Below, one piece after another: positions 50,201 to 55,679 of a stretch of 57,042 nt of DNA. Position numbers and translations under genes: made by a program. The stretch lies in IMG/VR virus record IMGVR_UViG_3300046804_003910, positions 1 to 57,042 of that record; one strand, written 5' to 3'. Each line of letters starts with the position of its first letter. The first letter of the stretch is position 1. The notes beneath the pieces are model-generated. The model was given only the letters and a program-made list of their open reading frames with translations, did not search any database and was not told the DNA's origin. This DNA is from a virus.

Positions 50201-52095
50201 TAGCAGAAGCAGAAAGACGTAAACAAGAATTATTAATTGGTGGCGGCCGAGGTAATGTAGAAAATGTTGCTAGAAAACCACAGATACAAACAATATTAAC
50301 GCCACAAGAAAACGAGGCAGCAAGACAACAAACTCTTGAAGCGGCTAATGTTGCGGATCAAGCGGCCATAAGTGCTGCTACTATTGGTGTTGGCGTAGCA
50401 ACAGGAGGATCCTCTTTAGCTGTACAGTTGGTGGCAGGAACAGCCACAAGCGCTGCTGGGAATATATATGCTGCAGAAAAGGGTAATATTAGCTATGAAG
50501 AGGCGGGACGAAATGTTGCTTTAGAGGCCCTTGGAACAGTTGCTGGGGTGGCACTAGCTCCTGGGGTAGTCAAAGGAGCACGAGCAGCAGCGGCACCAGT
50601 TGGAGATGCTGCTACAAGCGCCACAAAAAGAGCAGGACAAAGAGCTGCTGATTTTGTATTCCCTCCTAGAACAAGAGATGTTTATGATAGTATTAAACCA
50701 TGGGAGCTTGGACCAGGACCAGACGCACGATTATCATCGCCTCTTGATGTTCCTGGAAGACCGGGTAGAATAGATTTGTATGATGGTAAAGATTTTGTAA
50801 GATCTATACCTCAAACAAGGCCAGATTTTAGTGCAATGCCTTCTACATCTTCCAATAAACCAATGAAATCTGGTAGCAGAGGTAATAAATTAACAAATGC
50901 AGAAATAAAACAAATCAATGCTGAGGCAGCAGCATCGTCCGCAAAACCTATAAATGCTGATTTAGCTCAATCTCAGAGTAAGAGTAAAAAAATTGTACCT
51001 AAAAGAACACCTGATCAAGAACGTGCATTTTCTAAATATAAGGCTGATGCTATGGAGCAAAGGAGACAAAGAGAAAGAAATTTTAGAGATTATGCTTATA
51101 GAGAAGCGGATTACAGTACAGTTAATTACAATTACAATCAAGAGTATGAAGATTATCTAGATTCTCTTGGTTTTTATCAGTGGGAGTATGAATCTGACCT
51201 AATGGACCTATATAAATATAAAAAGAATTTAAAGGCTCCAAAAAGAAACCTTGTGTCTCAACCATCTTCTATTAACGAAATAAGAAAAGCAAAATACGAG
51301 CAATTAAAAAAACGTCGCACTAGAGATATCATAAGAAAAGCCAGAGCGGATAAAACAGCGTCACCCTCGCTTCGAAAAGCCCCAGCAACTCTAGCTCGCG
51401 GAGGAGTAGCATACGCCAGTAATGGAGCGCTAATGTCTGCAAGATCTGGCACAGACACTGTTCCTGCAATGTTAACTCCGGGAGAATTTGTTGTTAATAG
51501 AGAAGCATCACAAAGACATATGCCAATATTAGAAGCTATTAATAGTGGACATTTTAATAGAGGTGGAATAGTTAATTATTTGGCCAATGGAGGCGTAGTT
51601 GCTCCAAAATATTATGCTGAAGGAGGTAATATACCAGCTTCTAGCGCTAAGAATAGTGGTGGTGTATCTAGTAATGTGGCAGAAGTGCAAAATGCTATTA
51701 GCGAACAAATACAAGCACAAATGGGTCAAATGCAATCAATGTATGAGACTGCCGGTGCTATGATGGCAAGCATGAACACCACAACCTCCAACTTGGTTAA
51801 TGGATTAACTACTACGGCCAGTAGTTTACAAACTTATTCTACTAATATTAGTAATATTAGTTTACCAGAAACAATAACATTCCAAGGAAACATAACCTCT
51901 AATCATAATTTTAACGGCGCAGATGCGGCAAACCATGTATTAAAAGATCTAGGCCCAACAATGAAACAACAAACAAATAAACAAATCAAAGGAGCATTTG
52001 ATAAAGTAAATAAAGGAGTTGGTAATTTAGATTCTGGATCTTTGGGCGTTAATACCAATGGAATTATAGGCGGCAGCACCGGTAACACAGCTTAA
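35290..52095 (+). CDS. Tape measure protein, giant, with embedded enzyme-like domains (5,601 aa)
   Basis: Residues about 165-420 (YDKELVRLQQVTGQSLKGLSSLQ through QIVEELGGFRQIGKVIPLIQQFA) are the TP901/PhageMin tape-measure core. The rest holds, in order, SNase-like (609-), HELTH metallopeptidase-like (about 985-1170), P-loop (1262-1269), nucleotidyltransferase-like (1408-1575) and ADP-ribosyltransferase-like (1980-) domains. A coiled-coil half with two hydrophobic stretches (about 2590-2690 and 5018-5105) follows. Five copies of a DT(V/I)PA(M/L)L-x-GE(F/Y)V module divide it (Asp at 550, 2218, 3546, 4247, 5389). A tape measure sets tail length at roughly 1.5 angstrom per residue, so up to about 840 nm. 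The open frame is unbroken for 16.8 kb. Confidence 0.92.
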   Translation: MAQGFNLTAQLNLVGPTNVRQIASQIRRDLGTVDATVNFKLDPAATKNVTALNTALKQLNTTLNATNTSATSAANAIKNLSSSINSVKANNLSKQLNSAAKATSNLNKSNNKIQSSIAGASNEMQEFGKQAGLAVRRFTAFATVTSVIYGLTNSINRGVQAFIDYDKELVRLQQVTGQSLKGLSSLQSAITNLATSLGVGSKELTTVAVTLAQAGLSAKDTEKSLKALALSSLAPSFDNMNETVEGSIALMRQFGIGAVDLEKALGSVNAVAAKFAVEASDIITAIQRTGGVFATASRGVSEGTDALNEFIAVFTSVRATTRESAETIATGLRTIFTRIQRGDTIDALKEFGVNLTDAQGKFVGAYKAVELLSKGLNSIDPRDLKFSQIVEELGGFRQIGKVIPLIQQFATAQQALAVAQQGQGSLAEDAATGQKSLANQISKVKEQFFALFREIGQSQGFQTLAKGALNLASALIKILDATKSLLPALSVVLAFKGSKALTEFVGGLGRGFRRGPDNKAGAGKNEPFARGGVVKKFARGGVVPGSGNRDTVPAMLTPGEFVIRKKAVETIGADNLHNMNKYGTGGSIRKGTSNRRRKFAKGGKAAKLASIDGDFRAVDGDTFDATVTPTGDQFTARFRVAEFDTYEGRGKASLVSADKAKKIMSLNKGKPPLEESSGRYKVPKDYKVTKNDTAATAAQEAKKELQSKLDQFVGPEAAKKTVPGGGGVGRYLAKTGFSMPDSLTTGRKWDEKGKELLNVGGVVKKFMAGGKAPEVVFGTGQTKFPKRITNAYAKELQKKLDSERVNNAFDPYPTNERITIDPAEVQQKFQGEPFDRKRFLSLFNTKVSRNELIGNLSDFAKFIGLPGEDLSKILPQTIDFGGELQRYGNRGTFSRDPFSTQGYDTKGLEAYGFTAADEQDLFGYQKLIDEKTKEIKKIIKTPIETFEDGSFSYDSAAFLKATSEKDELSKKLSAVMDKRAVARKALMEQKKSILASTGRGFVSLASNAFERNQPKNVLYHELTHQLFNSLRAKSEDSFAKYKERVSQLFGGDNDDLADAFDALGGSYNSADVVYGRSYKNGLLDTVLQNLRQGTINSGGRSANPELSKEAYSMWVESGQKKNAREYRPINPKINEILLKGGQRQDTIDKVEDYGKEEFLTTLIQNAPKLDSNMQGILDSTLNELLGNAGIQRQTYAGGGKVMRNLGYIDFDVINDPANAKTVEKAMKEAGVDGPRKYTEYLMDLATKARKNTSIQKLTALYGVAGAGKSSIAMGRGANDIGTLRQTNRFPILTPEDISKASEVMLLSSTVSQDKLEGMFKEADKIYGLSTTTQEEKDRVRKQRTMRDVSGIGLFGREAGSTTGAPTDTAKEEALLMDRFGDKTTILGRGDSNRLRRKKGNELVEITKKKLAFTWGGFAPTTAGHESIMEAAKAAGIPYEDFIALVGANEGIDAKSYRTAVFDQDFRLALAKAGFGSKGASVLPKAFGDMSVPLAFDMGEKGGRRQITLAGEGSMAFVADKTEQQMEKYKKAGYGVTNLERTGGISGTQVRDLLLNGDLEGLQKIVSPGVFSLLKDNISQLQNRANVLPVLIEQAEAAYKQEVAAIDEQLAATGITRANNKKAETDPEYAEQLKLYQSLKEKKKKLETKKSFEPYRLLRQLADSDPAKYGLRFDTVSSAVSGPSSAMQQAILEKVAKQTAVKKSSGILPAEGREILKRFGADRLPTDPMFGPFAGKTVRDTAEGGKLKYWNSAFRPETKADKLAYYTATRDYLIDKFNESQGSQRATALKDTTNAVLSSAQLGLVGLNPLGYTGLLGPETWNLGTDPSGQERSIDASIVQRGLPRQYQNVIDYLSGETEQLVGGAAKLLGINPKKLTQKQRETLGQGNIEGALLEQIFGSADATILDDALRTRPIDFPSGIGPKAASIFGIDPDIPTEVKRTIDSGSRAKAVEEFQRYFRQQYGIPDPDKQKVQALADGGAVKLYHGSNTGIDDNVLKNFKEKGALSNIATGYGQGAGFYLYTEKNKAEQQAKMRVNGGSGFTLASGDRSGKPMVLSFNEVLDPKTFDLDYELQKKLVVQWIHDNYDLLKDKYAPSETQTGLKDKFDKNPDAGMMSVGIRVQEGSQTLKSEDGAEFEVKGGARKSIYAGSEGDVREGALLGQLMSRIQAGDPDLVQQFESGLFKHPLGLALKYVGSTPLKPTNIETFATGGRAGISPKDTVPALLTPGEFVINKQAAQKIGYGKLNQLNKADKVKGYNKGGAVGAVQRLALGGSVDPNSIIRQLGDWIMATSKENQITKFDTRPSNISRSTTATSKDVNEDLESIVKSLNDLGYSAAESATLIKKLRNTSEISYKELEKALSKDIANLKALGAGFDTIIQAETALAKIREKGQSQVDLKKNLEGAFGQRGNVSDKLLGGKLNIGDIGGGSAAAQTAIERQAEYLIKQRTSSLKSAGKEVDLAKITEQAYVKATSKVSGIDSKAFKSYGISGKDIKNYIDESKKNAKTLQELDQALLSQKLAELRNSAAYSAASRSEKARLEKDLRAETRREISVRRSLINDLAKRTGSKGVGATDMMDFNNSPILKALKSITLPGALMGASTAAGLIGGQGALIGKAMYGAKDDASQLQAAKTAVAVENAGVTISTGLATAAQIIQTVPGKAGLIAAAVVAIGSAIYAAADWFGDFSGKQQEAAIQKQKELMATRTEAAQRNLDLASTNLDRDPNNIGFINAFTDALNNINTINATNAVIDVKTAELDFKMNAPVDEKALWAGSENVDMGFLGLNKLGDTLGRWASQFLPEWTGMGAPKQKFGAPEMAKVSAQIASQNQGAANKALQTVTQAMMEQNVGRESILTGEKYQSQRTAVMMGDLDGVKMFNAMLVEAKNRAGGRELSEEEVIAVQKRATEEYIKNGSAVLESTIKSAEVAKAMEEADRAGRKLATSLNKMIDAIDQSINRIQAESQERAKASKQMIKAIGGEGGPASYTNRARSIIDNPMAYSEDEYKGAMKQVGDMVGGEQGRNLTGLVGIGANMSDAMYAGIVNKLGGKASTSKEEAAKEAIATGTEYINNLDVSDDVKKVLIEKLTANVNQIAEKMGEASFANNPQQAVDQFAAAVRDSSSALGDNLESKAKETAKALLALKDNALNEFAQGLQESSEYLRQAARLRIKADKIAYDANNDLREITTGVGESYGEAKGQLMKEVGSLTGGATDPAAIGKMIEDEAGKNRALNQKLQDAQNSGDVDAASKLIREIQESNDKLYNYNDALDKLADSTELYQKALDEARNIAGLQDQRKGFIEKLLTNTPEEADKLNQSFIRLQRNLSGGFNNPQNQRDARKAFNETYFKTGNVREAARAGNTVLANQRKETLALQQDPGFRAMRELNLRNQGASEADIKAMFAKEEANLMRQMAVESGYANNPAIMQAINSIENRNVDPAFQKASQQVLEAAGLRKAATEEQARVKETQALIANETATINLTNAVNNLSIVMQDAFARNMRVEGGRIPGPAGGKVPLNLGVGAPAAPKSKGGLIYAADGTYVNFEPKGTDTIPAMLSKGEYVVNAKSTKKNLSLLEAINGGKVNGMSKGGIVYLSTGGEPVKPASPKFKPDKGPRKPNEVEADTVPLLVIKNRDYPGSLTPEEQARVNSYVGFTNFTSNMPGQVWYVDPKTGQHRVKDAPKSRDLYGWDFHDASDPAWIKKKETLFKQAEARAESQLTQLTLQRGFMGKGSGPNKGNNRLVTPAAEPLSRMSNIIPQEDLNKMASIQRGINDGTYQPTVKDQDFLDSMEAKVKEQITPFNTMAGDYGQTMNYITDLRLKVSDISIKAGKDENSKIVPINLTDPRLDFARERIRKLKEEGREKEIPAYIDGLKKKMGYGRDINAPSSEIDPKFKGANSYSASWRQNRSVLFGKADYEWLDRVKEGDPEATAKFLDPQNNATANIGPAPTAPKVSDFKGSGGADAYREAQTKYKADLARWESGKAAVDSRSGTNKPGTMKYSEEELQAMREYLKYHGGPLTEHYPSNYDTYRLNNDPSVLGRRLYLMSRMTSGGMTVSERKEWELLRYNNPEGIRKWRKDIEEWRQTPQAKALDPRSGAGKKYPYSIPDESQAQKESRQRQLENRDRATTNGNKFTIEGGRSTQNSAPLVLPEPKEGFPITLPNIPENKAQQEQPEVKTNTGIVPSVIPQKPFSGKVWRLTTVGNNGEITTRNYRSKEAYLNAKKKQAEAKANGGLIYASLGQHIDFAPKGTDTIPAMLTPGEFVVNARATKENLPLLHAINDGKTNGMSKGGIVYLATGGDPSKPQGPKPPATKTKSKAPTKADVQKLERARTDAQQTSWMMSEAAGVAPDEVVNRSAASWTESQVGYGKWQTMSEQQRQEEIDKNKPVFQRKWDSYNARQNAAMEQSAREAGYENAKNDPNAGIVGANFFNTEKTRSMTEFDKAQADYEKARDAAIAAQEPMPNSSAPPMIGQSAYPNQAARDQAVQQKAEELARKEGITHPPVTTGEDGETVIGAVPRFEALPPLQKAFIALHKDNARKSNTETSVTQGKAEIEHDIQTMRSYVGAVDDKGNPLVKPEDAAKVNAILDKYDPNNPTAYAEELDQALQNNEPGSSGRTFNDIRTKALERNLDTTYQEAVQSKIPVAEQHIAGDAKAEAEAQRLMPGQTMAPTTKGGNNPTTWLYEPAGTMKPVDLDPKTKKAAEEAANTVFAQAEYGASGQLKARTDALAKVNSPDFDKLPKDEQEKIRKDAIANPPSEVTRAVEKEIKENMVREYSQKEYDKARAAGKSEEEANKARAKVERDLQQNNTATYSGFDSEYKLRTQPSHVYKPGTVGEQYKKTYDNILKRQVDEAQQQVATMAAQGENATFEFQGQQIPVQNLSTKNSMGRDTSGGASNARLRLDRYNTLTQTQANLDATINKARRDAADAEREIGSRTIGEKVGESLVGLGSELQGNFTYQSGAEKAKAKADAALAEAERRKQELLIGGGRGNVENVARKPQIQTILTPQENEAARQQTLEAANVADQAAISAATIGVGVATGGSSLAVQLVAGTATSAAGNIYAAEKGNISYEEAGRNVALEALGTVAGVALAPGVVKGARAAAAPVGDAATSATKRAGQRAADFVFPPRTRDVYDSIKPWELGPGPDARLSSPLDVPGRPGRIDLYDGKDFVRSIPQTRPDFSAMPSTSSNKPMKSGSRGNKLTNAEIKQINAEAAASSAKPINADLAQSQSKSKKIVPKRTPDQERAFSKYKADAMEQRRQRERNFRDYAYREADYSTVNYNYNQEYEDYLDSLGFYQWEYESDLMDLYKYKKNLKAPKRNLVSQPSSINEIRKAKYEQLKKRRTRDIIRKARADKTASPSLRKAPATLARGGVAYASNGALMSARSGTDTVPAMLTPGEFVVNREASQRHMPILEAINSGHFNRGGIVNYLANGGVVAPKYYAEGGNIPASSAKNSGGVSSNVAEVQNAISEQIQAQMGQMQSMYETAGAMMASMNTTTSNLVNGLTTTASSLQTYSTNISNISLPETITFQGNITSNHNFNGADAANHVLKDLGPTMKQQTNKQIKGAFDKVNKGVGNLDSGSLGVNTNGIIGGSTGNTA
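36868..37050 (+). repeat. Tape-measure DTVPA module 1
   Basis: ARGGVVPGSGNRDTVPAMLT and PGEFVIRKKAVETIG, with Asp550 at the DTVPA start. Gly-rich KKFARGG linkers flank it. Confidence 0.85.
37114..37500 (+). other. SNase-like domain within the tape measure
   Basis: VDGDT (618-622) and RFRVAEFDTYEGRG (637-649) match the staphylococcal-nuclease pattern 'viDGDTf---VRl-giD-pE', with Asp619, Asp621, Arg637 or 639, Asp644 and Glu647 as the expected metal and phosphate ligands. A nuclease acting on host or injected DNA, or a relict fold, are both possible. Confidence 0.65.
38242..38799 (+). other. HExxH metallopeptidase-like domain within the tape measure
   Basis: VLYHELTHQLFNSLR has His1020, Glu1021 and His1024 of a zincin. 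KEEFLTTLIQN about 140 residues on is a candidate third-ligand region. Peptidase domains on tail proteins can open host envelope or cleave tail proteins; which applies is unknown. Confidence 0.65.
38950..39480 (+). other. P-loop region within the tape measure
   Basis: LTALYGVAGAGKSSIAMGRG has a Walker A GVAGAGKS at 1262-1269 after a beta-strand and before a helix, as expected for a P-loop NTPase or kinase. The next part has charged helices and DRFGDKTTILGRG. It may work with the following nucleotidyltransferase-like domain. Confidence 0.6.
39511..40014 (+). other. Nucleotidyltransferase-like (HxGH superfamily) domain within the tape measure
   Basis: FTWGGFAPTTAGHESIMEAA (TAGH at 1421-1424, T/HxGH motif) and GGISGTQVRDLLLNGD (ISGTQVR at 1544-1550, the ISSTxxR equivalent) are the two signature motifs of cytidylyl/NMN-adenylyl transferases. 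The first motif has Thr in place of the first His, as in several members. What is adenylylated or cytidylylated is unknown. Confidence 0.7.
41227..41860 (+). other. ADP-ribosyltransferase-like domain within the tape measure
   Basis: KLYHGSNTGIDDNVLKNFKE (His1985 after Tyr1984) and YGQGAGFYLYTEKNKAEQQA (2012-) follow the PARP-type layout 'vyHGt------f' and 'G-G-Y-t----A---a'. The third acidic residue was not identified by eye. Injected ARTs such as T4 Alt modify host RNA polymerase; a similar role here is only a hypothesis. Confidence 0.6.
41902..42069 (+). repeat. Tape-measure DTVPA module 2
   Basis: GGRAGISPKDTVPALLTPGE with Asp2218, then FVINKQAAQKIG and KGGAV. It follows the ART-like region directly. 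Confidence 0.85.
43060..43335 (+). other. Hydrophobic tape-measure segment 1
   Basis: Residues about 2590-2690 include ALMGASTAAGLIGGQGALIG, VTISTGLATAAQIIQTVPG and KAGLIAAAVVAIGSAIYAAA. These are long enough to cross a membrane. Tape measures often hold such stretches and can form the DNA channel through the cell membrane. Confidence 0.6.
45862..46089 (+). repeat. Tape-measure DTIPA module 3
   Basis: GGLIYAADGTYVNFEPKGTD (Asp3546), then TIPAMLSKGEYVVNAKSTKK, LLEAINGGKVNGMSKGGIV. It is closely similar to module 4 over about 70 residues. Confidence 0.85.
47965..48180 (+). repeat. Tape-measure DTIPA module 4
   Basis: GGLIYASLGQHIDFAPKGTD (Asp4247), TIPAMLTPGEFVVNARATKE, LLHAINDGKTNGMSKGGIV. 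Nearly the same as module 3. Confidence 0.85.
50344..50604 (+). other. Hydrophobic tape-measure segment 2
   Basis: Residues about 5019-5105 include AAISAATIGVGVATGGSSLA, VQLVAGTATSAAGNIY and LGTVAGVALAPGVVKGA. It is a second candidate membrane-inserting part, near the C-terminus. Confidence 0.55.
51394..51640 (+). repeat. Tape-measure DTVPA module 5
   Basis: GGVAYASNGALMSARSGTDT (Asp5389), VPAMLTPGEFVVNREASQRH, ILEAINSGHFNRGGIVNYLA, then GGVVAPKYYAEGGN. It lies close to the C-terminus of the tape measure. Confidence 0.85.
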
Positions 52096-52111
52096 TCATA
52101 TAAGGTTAATT

Positions 52112-55100
52112 ATGCAAAATTTACTTAGAATTTTTGACAATATTGCTTTTACTTTTAGTTTGAATGGAGACCATATAAAACCCGGCTCCCCACTGCAAAA
52201 CTATAAACTATTAGACAACAATCACATAGGATACAATATTCCATATATAGCAAGAAATTCTAGTGCTAAAAGTTATGAGACAGGTATTGGTGCGGTAGTT
52301 ATTAAAGACGGAATTATACAAGTAAAAAAAATTAAAGTATTATCATCATCTAATGATAACGCTTCTGTTCAATTTGAAAATGCTAACAATGAATTTTTTG
52401 TATTTGCCAATCAAGAATTTTTTGATAAAGCTATAACAAATGTTATGGTTATTAATTCTGACGCATCTTTAGAACCTATCTCTGCACTTTATCTGATAGA
52501 GTGTGAGAATAATCTAAATATAAAATTACCAGCTGTTGAAGAATGTAATAATACAATATTAGACTTTAAAATAATTAACCCAACTAATTATAGCGTGACC
52601 CTTAGATCATCAGACGATGCTGTTATAACAACTATTACTAATAATGACTATAAAAGATTTGCTGTTTATAATAATAGATGGATAGAGGTGTCTGGATCAT
52701 CAATTAGTTCTATTAAAGCATTATCTGTTAATGATTCTTTTACAGCACTATCTGACCCGGCCGGCGATAATAATTCTTTTCAATACAAGGTAGATAATAC
52801 AACTTTTGCGGGATCAGACATTTATTGGCACACAACTAGTGGACTATTATTCGGCTCAGATTCAGCCAGTTCTGCAAAAAATATTATACCATATACTGGA
52901 AACAATTCTACTTTATTTAATCTTTCTAATGATGCGAGTGATTTTATCATCTATGGAAGCGGAAATCCAAATAGAAACTTTTTCTTTGCTTATGATGGTA
53001 GAATAGGATTAAATATACCAACAGGACTTAGGCCACTAACATTAGTTCATATAATCAATACAGGATGTCAGCAAGGAATAAGATTAGAGAACAGAGTCTC
53101 ATGTGTTCCTGCTAATATTACTCTTTATCATAAACCAGCCACAGATGTTGTATCAGATACTGTCATTTCTCAAATTCATCTGAATTCTAAAAACTCTGAA
53201 GGTAATGAAACATATTATTCTAGGTTACAGGCTAAAGCTACAGAAGTAACAGCAGGAAACGAAAAAGGTGGACTAGAAATTATAGTAGTTTCTGGTTCAT
53301 CATATATAAAAACCATTAATACTAATACAGATTCTACAAGCATTGGATATAATAACCAAAAACTAAATATTTCTAATAACAGTAATATACTATTGTATAA
53401 TACAAATGCAGGACTAAGAATCAGTAGTACCGGAGTGGCAATTAGTGGCTCAACAATAAGTCTGAATGCTGCGGCAATACTTACCACTGGAGTTATCAGT
53501 GCAAAATTACAGTCAGAACAAATTAAATTAACTAATATATCCCCTAATAGCATTTTAACAATAGATAGTGAAGGAATAATATCTGCAGCATCATCGTCTG
53601 TTAATGACAACGGATCAATACAATTGTCAATAGCAGATAACAAATTATTGACAACTACTAATAATGGTAACATTACTGGCATATATAATATTGATGATTA
53701 TTTCTTAACAAATAAAGATATTTCTTGGAATTTTTATCCAAAAGAAACAGGAATAATATGCACAAGAGATATAACATTTGCAAGTCCTGTTAATGCCAAT
53801 GAATTTTCCGTTGGTGATCAAGTGGTTATTGACGTATCAGGAACTAATTATTATAGAACTGTTGATGAATTATCCTTAAATAATAATGAAATAATTGGAA
53901 TCAGAATAAATGAAATTTTATCTATTGGTGGAACTAATGATGTTCAAGTATATTCAATAACTAAGGGCGGATATCTTGAATTATCTAAATATGTTGATGA
54001 CGGAATAACATCAGATGCAACATCTCATATTTTAAGTATCAGACCAAATTTAAATACAACATTTAATACCAACAAGAAAAATACAAATTTTGAAATTTAT
54101 GGATTGAATTCTGATCCAGCATTTAGTGTTAAAGCCAGTGGATCTACTGTGGGTATAAATACTGCTGATGCATATGTGATACCTTCTGGTCGAACCATTA
54201 TTACAGAACAACCGGCAAGTAATATTGCTAATTTAACTGTTGATGGATGGCTTTATGCTAAAAAGATGATGGTTGGAGAAGTAGGCTCATCATCGTCAGC
54301 ATTAATTAGTCCATCATTTATTGAAACTAGTGGATTAAAAACTAAAACATTACAATATGTTAATTTACAACAGATAGATGTTAGTGGTAATATATTATCA
54401 ATTAATAATGGCCCACTATATGTTACATCAGGCGTTAACAATACTCAAAATATACAATCATACTCTAATATAGAATATTCTTCAAATCAAATAAATAATA
54501 AGACGCTAAGTGTATTTAGCAGTGGATTAAGGGCGTATTCTCAGTCTGGAAATCCAGCACTATATGTATATCCAAAAATTAATAATTCTGTTAGTGGAAG
54601 CGCATATAGTGGAGTATTTTTTAACACATTTCTGGACAGAGCCAAATCTACAGCCTCTGGGTGGTCATATGACACCAATGCCAAGATAACAATTAATACG
54701 GATACTCCTTATGTTATTAATTCTTTAGCAACAGGAACATATCTTGTAAATTCGATACTTGTTACAGGGTATGGATATTTATATTCTGATTTGACGGTTA
54801 ATGGAATAACATATAGTTCAGAGATTATTACTAATGACATATATTTAAAACCATCTCCTAGTAGTAATAATACTGGAAAATATATAGCTAATGCATTGTT
54901 AACTATAGATCGTAATGGAAAGATCATATCAAAAATTCCAACAGAAAATTACACTGTTCCTGGCGCCCCGCAAAATCTAAGTTCAACACAAGGAAACGGC
55001 ATTGGTAATGGAGAAATATCATTAATATGGACTGCGCCAGTAAATAATGGTGGAACACCCATATTATCATATATTATTGAATTTTCATTAGATGATGGAG

Positions 55101-55678
55101 ACACTTGGACCAGATTACCTGTTGGGAATTATACTCTAAATAGAGCCTCGTCAAATTCAACCCATTGTTCCATTCTGGGGCTTTCTCCTATTAATGACTA
55201 TCGCTTTAGAGTTGCTGCACAAAATAATATTGGAATAGGATCATTTTCCAATAATTCTGATACACTAACGCCAGAATCATCCGCTCCAAAAGCTCCAAAT
55301 AATTTAACATATACTAGAAATTATAACGAAAATAATACTTCTGATATTAGTTTGAGTTGGTTGGCTAGTGATGCCGGAGGAGCCCCTATAATAGGATATA
55401 CTATACAAGAATCTACAGATAAAGGATTAACATGGCAAGACTACAATAATACATCTAATTTTATAACAGGAACATCAGAAGTGGTATATGCTACTAATTC
55501 AAGTTTAGATTATTATTATAGAATTTCTGCGTGGAATGATTATAATAGCTTAAATAACCAAAGTTCATTTGCGTACATATATGTTTCTGGCACCAATCCT
55601 GGAGCACCATTTGATACAATAGATAACAGTTTATCTAATTGGGACTTTGGTGTTGTATTATTTACGGGAGTATGTTAG
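52112..55678 (+). CDS. Tail-tip protein with fibronectin type III domains (1,188 aa)
   Basis: First gene after the tape measure. The N-terminal 200 residues have a mixed layout that I do not recognise. The middle is fibre-like (FFFAYDGRIGLNIPTGLRPL, then VNEF-like and Ser/Asn-rich repeats). The C-terminus holds two fibronectin type III domains: VPGAPQNLSSTQG, ISLIWTAPVNNGGTPILSYI, NDYRFRVAAQNNIGIGSFS; and APKAPNNLTYTR, ISLSWLASDAGGAPIIGYTI, DYYYRISAWNDY. In siphoviruses such domains are common on central tail-tip fibres and can bind cell-surface sugars. Tail-tip or distal tail role is an inference from position. Confidence 0.75.
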   Translation: MQNLLRIFDNIAFTFSLNGDHIKPGSPLQNYKLLDNNHIGYNIPYIARNSSAKSYETGIGAVVIKDGIIQVKKIKVLSSSNDNASVQFENANNEFFVFANQEFFDKAITNVMVINSDASLEPISALYLIECENNLNIKLPAVEECNNTILDFKIINPTNYSVTLRSSDDAVITTITNNDYKRFAVYNNRWIEVSGSSISSIKALSVNDSFTALSDPAGDNNSFQYKVDNTTFAGSDIYWHTTSGLLFGSDSASSAKNIIPYTGNNSTLFNLSNDASDFIIYGSGNPNRNFFFAYDGRIGLNIPTGLRPLTLVHIINTGCQQGIRLENRVSCVPANITLYHKPATDVVSDTVISQIHLNSKNSEGNETYYSRLQAKATEVTAGNEKGGLEIIVVSGSSYIKTINTNTDSTSIGYNNQKLNISNNSNILLYNTNAGLRISSTGVAISGSTISLNAAAILTTGVISAKLQSEQIKLTNISPNSILTIDSEGIISAASSSVNDNGSIQLSIADNKLLTTTNNGNITGIYNIDDYFLTNKDISWNFYPKETGIICTRDITFASPVNANEFSVGDQVVIDVSGTNYYRTVDELSLNNNEIIGIRINEILSIGGTNDVQVYSITKGGYLELSKYVDDGITSDATSHILSIRPNLNTTFNTNKKNTNFEIYGLNSDPAFSVKASGSTVGINTADAYVIPSGRTIITEQPASNIANLTVDGWLYAKKMMVGEVGSSSSALISPSFIETSGLKTKTLQYVNLQQIDVSGNILSINNGPLYVTSGVNNTQNIQSYSNIEYSSNQINNKTLSVFSSGLRAYSQSGNPALYVYPKINNSVSGSAYSGVFFNTFLDRAKSTASGWSYDTNAKITINTDTPYVINSLATGTYLVNSILVTGYGYLYSDLTVNGITYSSEIITNDIYLKPSPSSNNTGKYIANALLTIDRNGKIISKIPTENYTVPGAPQNLSSTQGNGIGNGEISLIWTAPVNNGGTPILSYIIEFSLDDGDTWTRLPVGNYTLNRASSNSTHCSILGLSPINDYRFRVAAQNNIGIGSFSNNSDTLTPESSAPKAPNNLTYTRNYNENNTSDISLSWLASDAGGAPIIGYTIQESTDKGLTWQDYNNTSNFITGTSEVVYATNSSLDYYYRISAWNDYNSLNNQSSFAYIYVSGTNPGAPFDTIDNSLSNWDFGVVLFTGVC

Positions 55679-55679
55679 T

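Noticed and set aside
35290-52095. Many minus-strand and out-of-frame open frames of 60-140 codons across the tape measure
   Set aside because: They have no ribosome sites, lie opposite a long continuous frame and show the composition expected of shadows.
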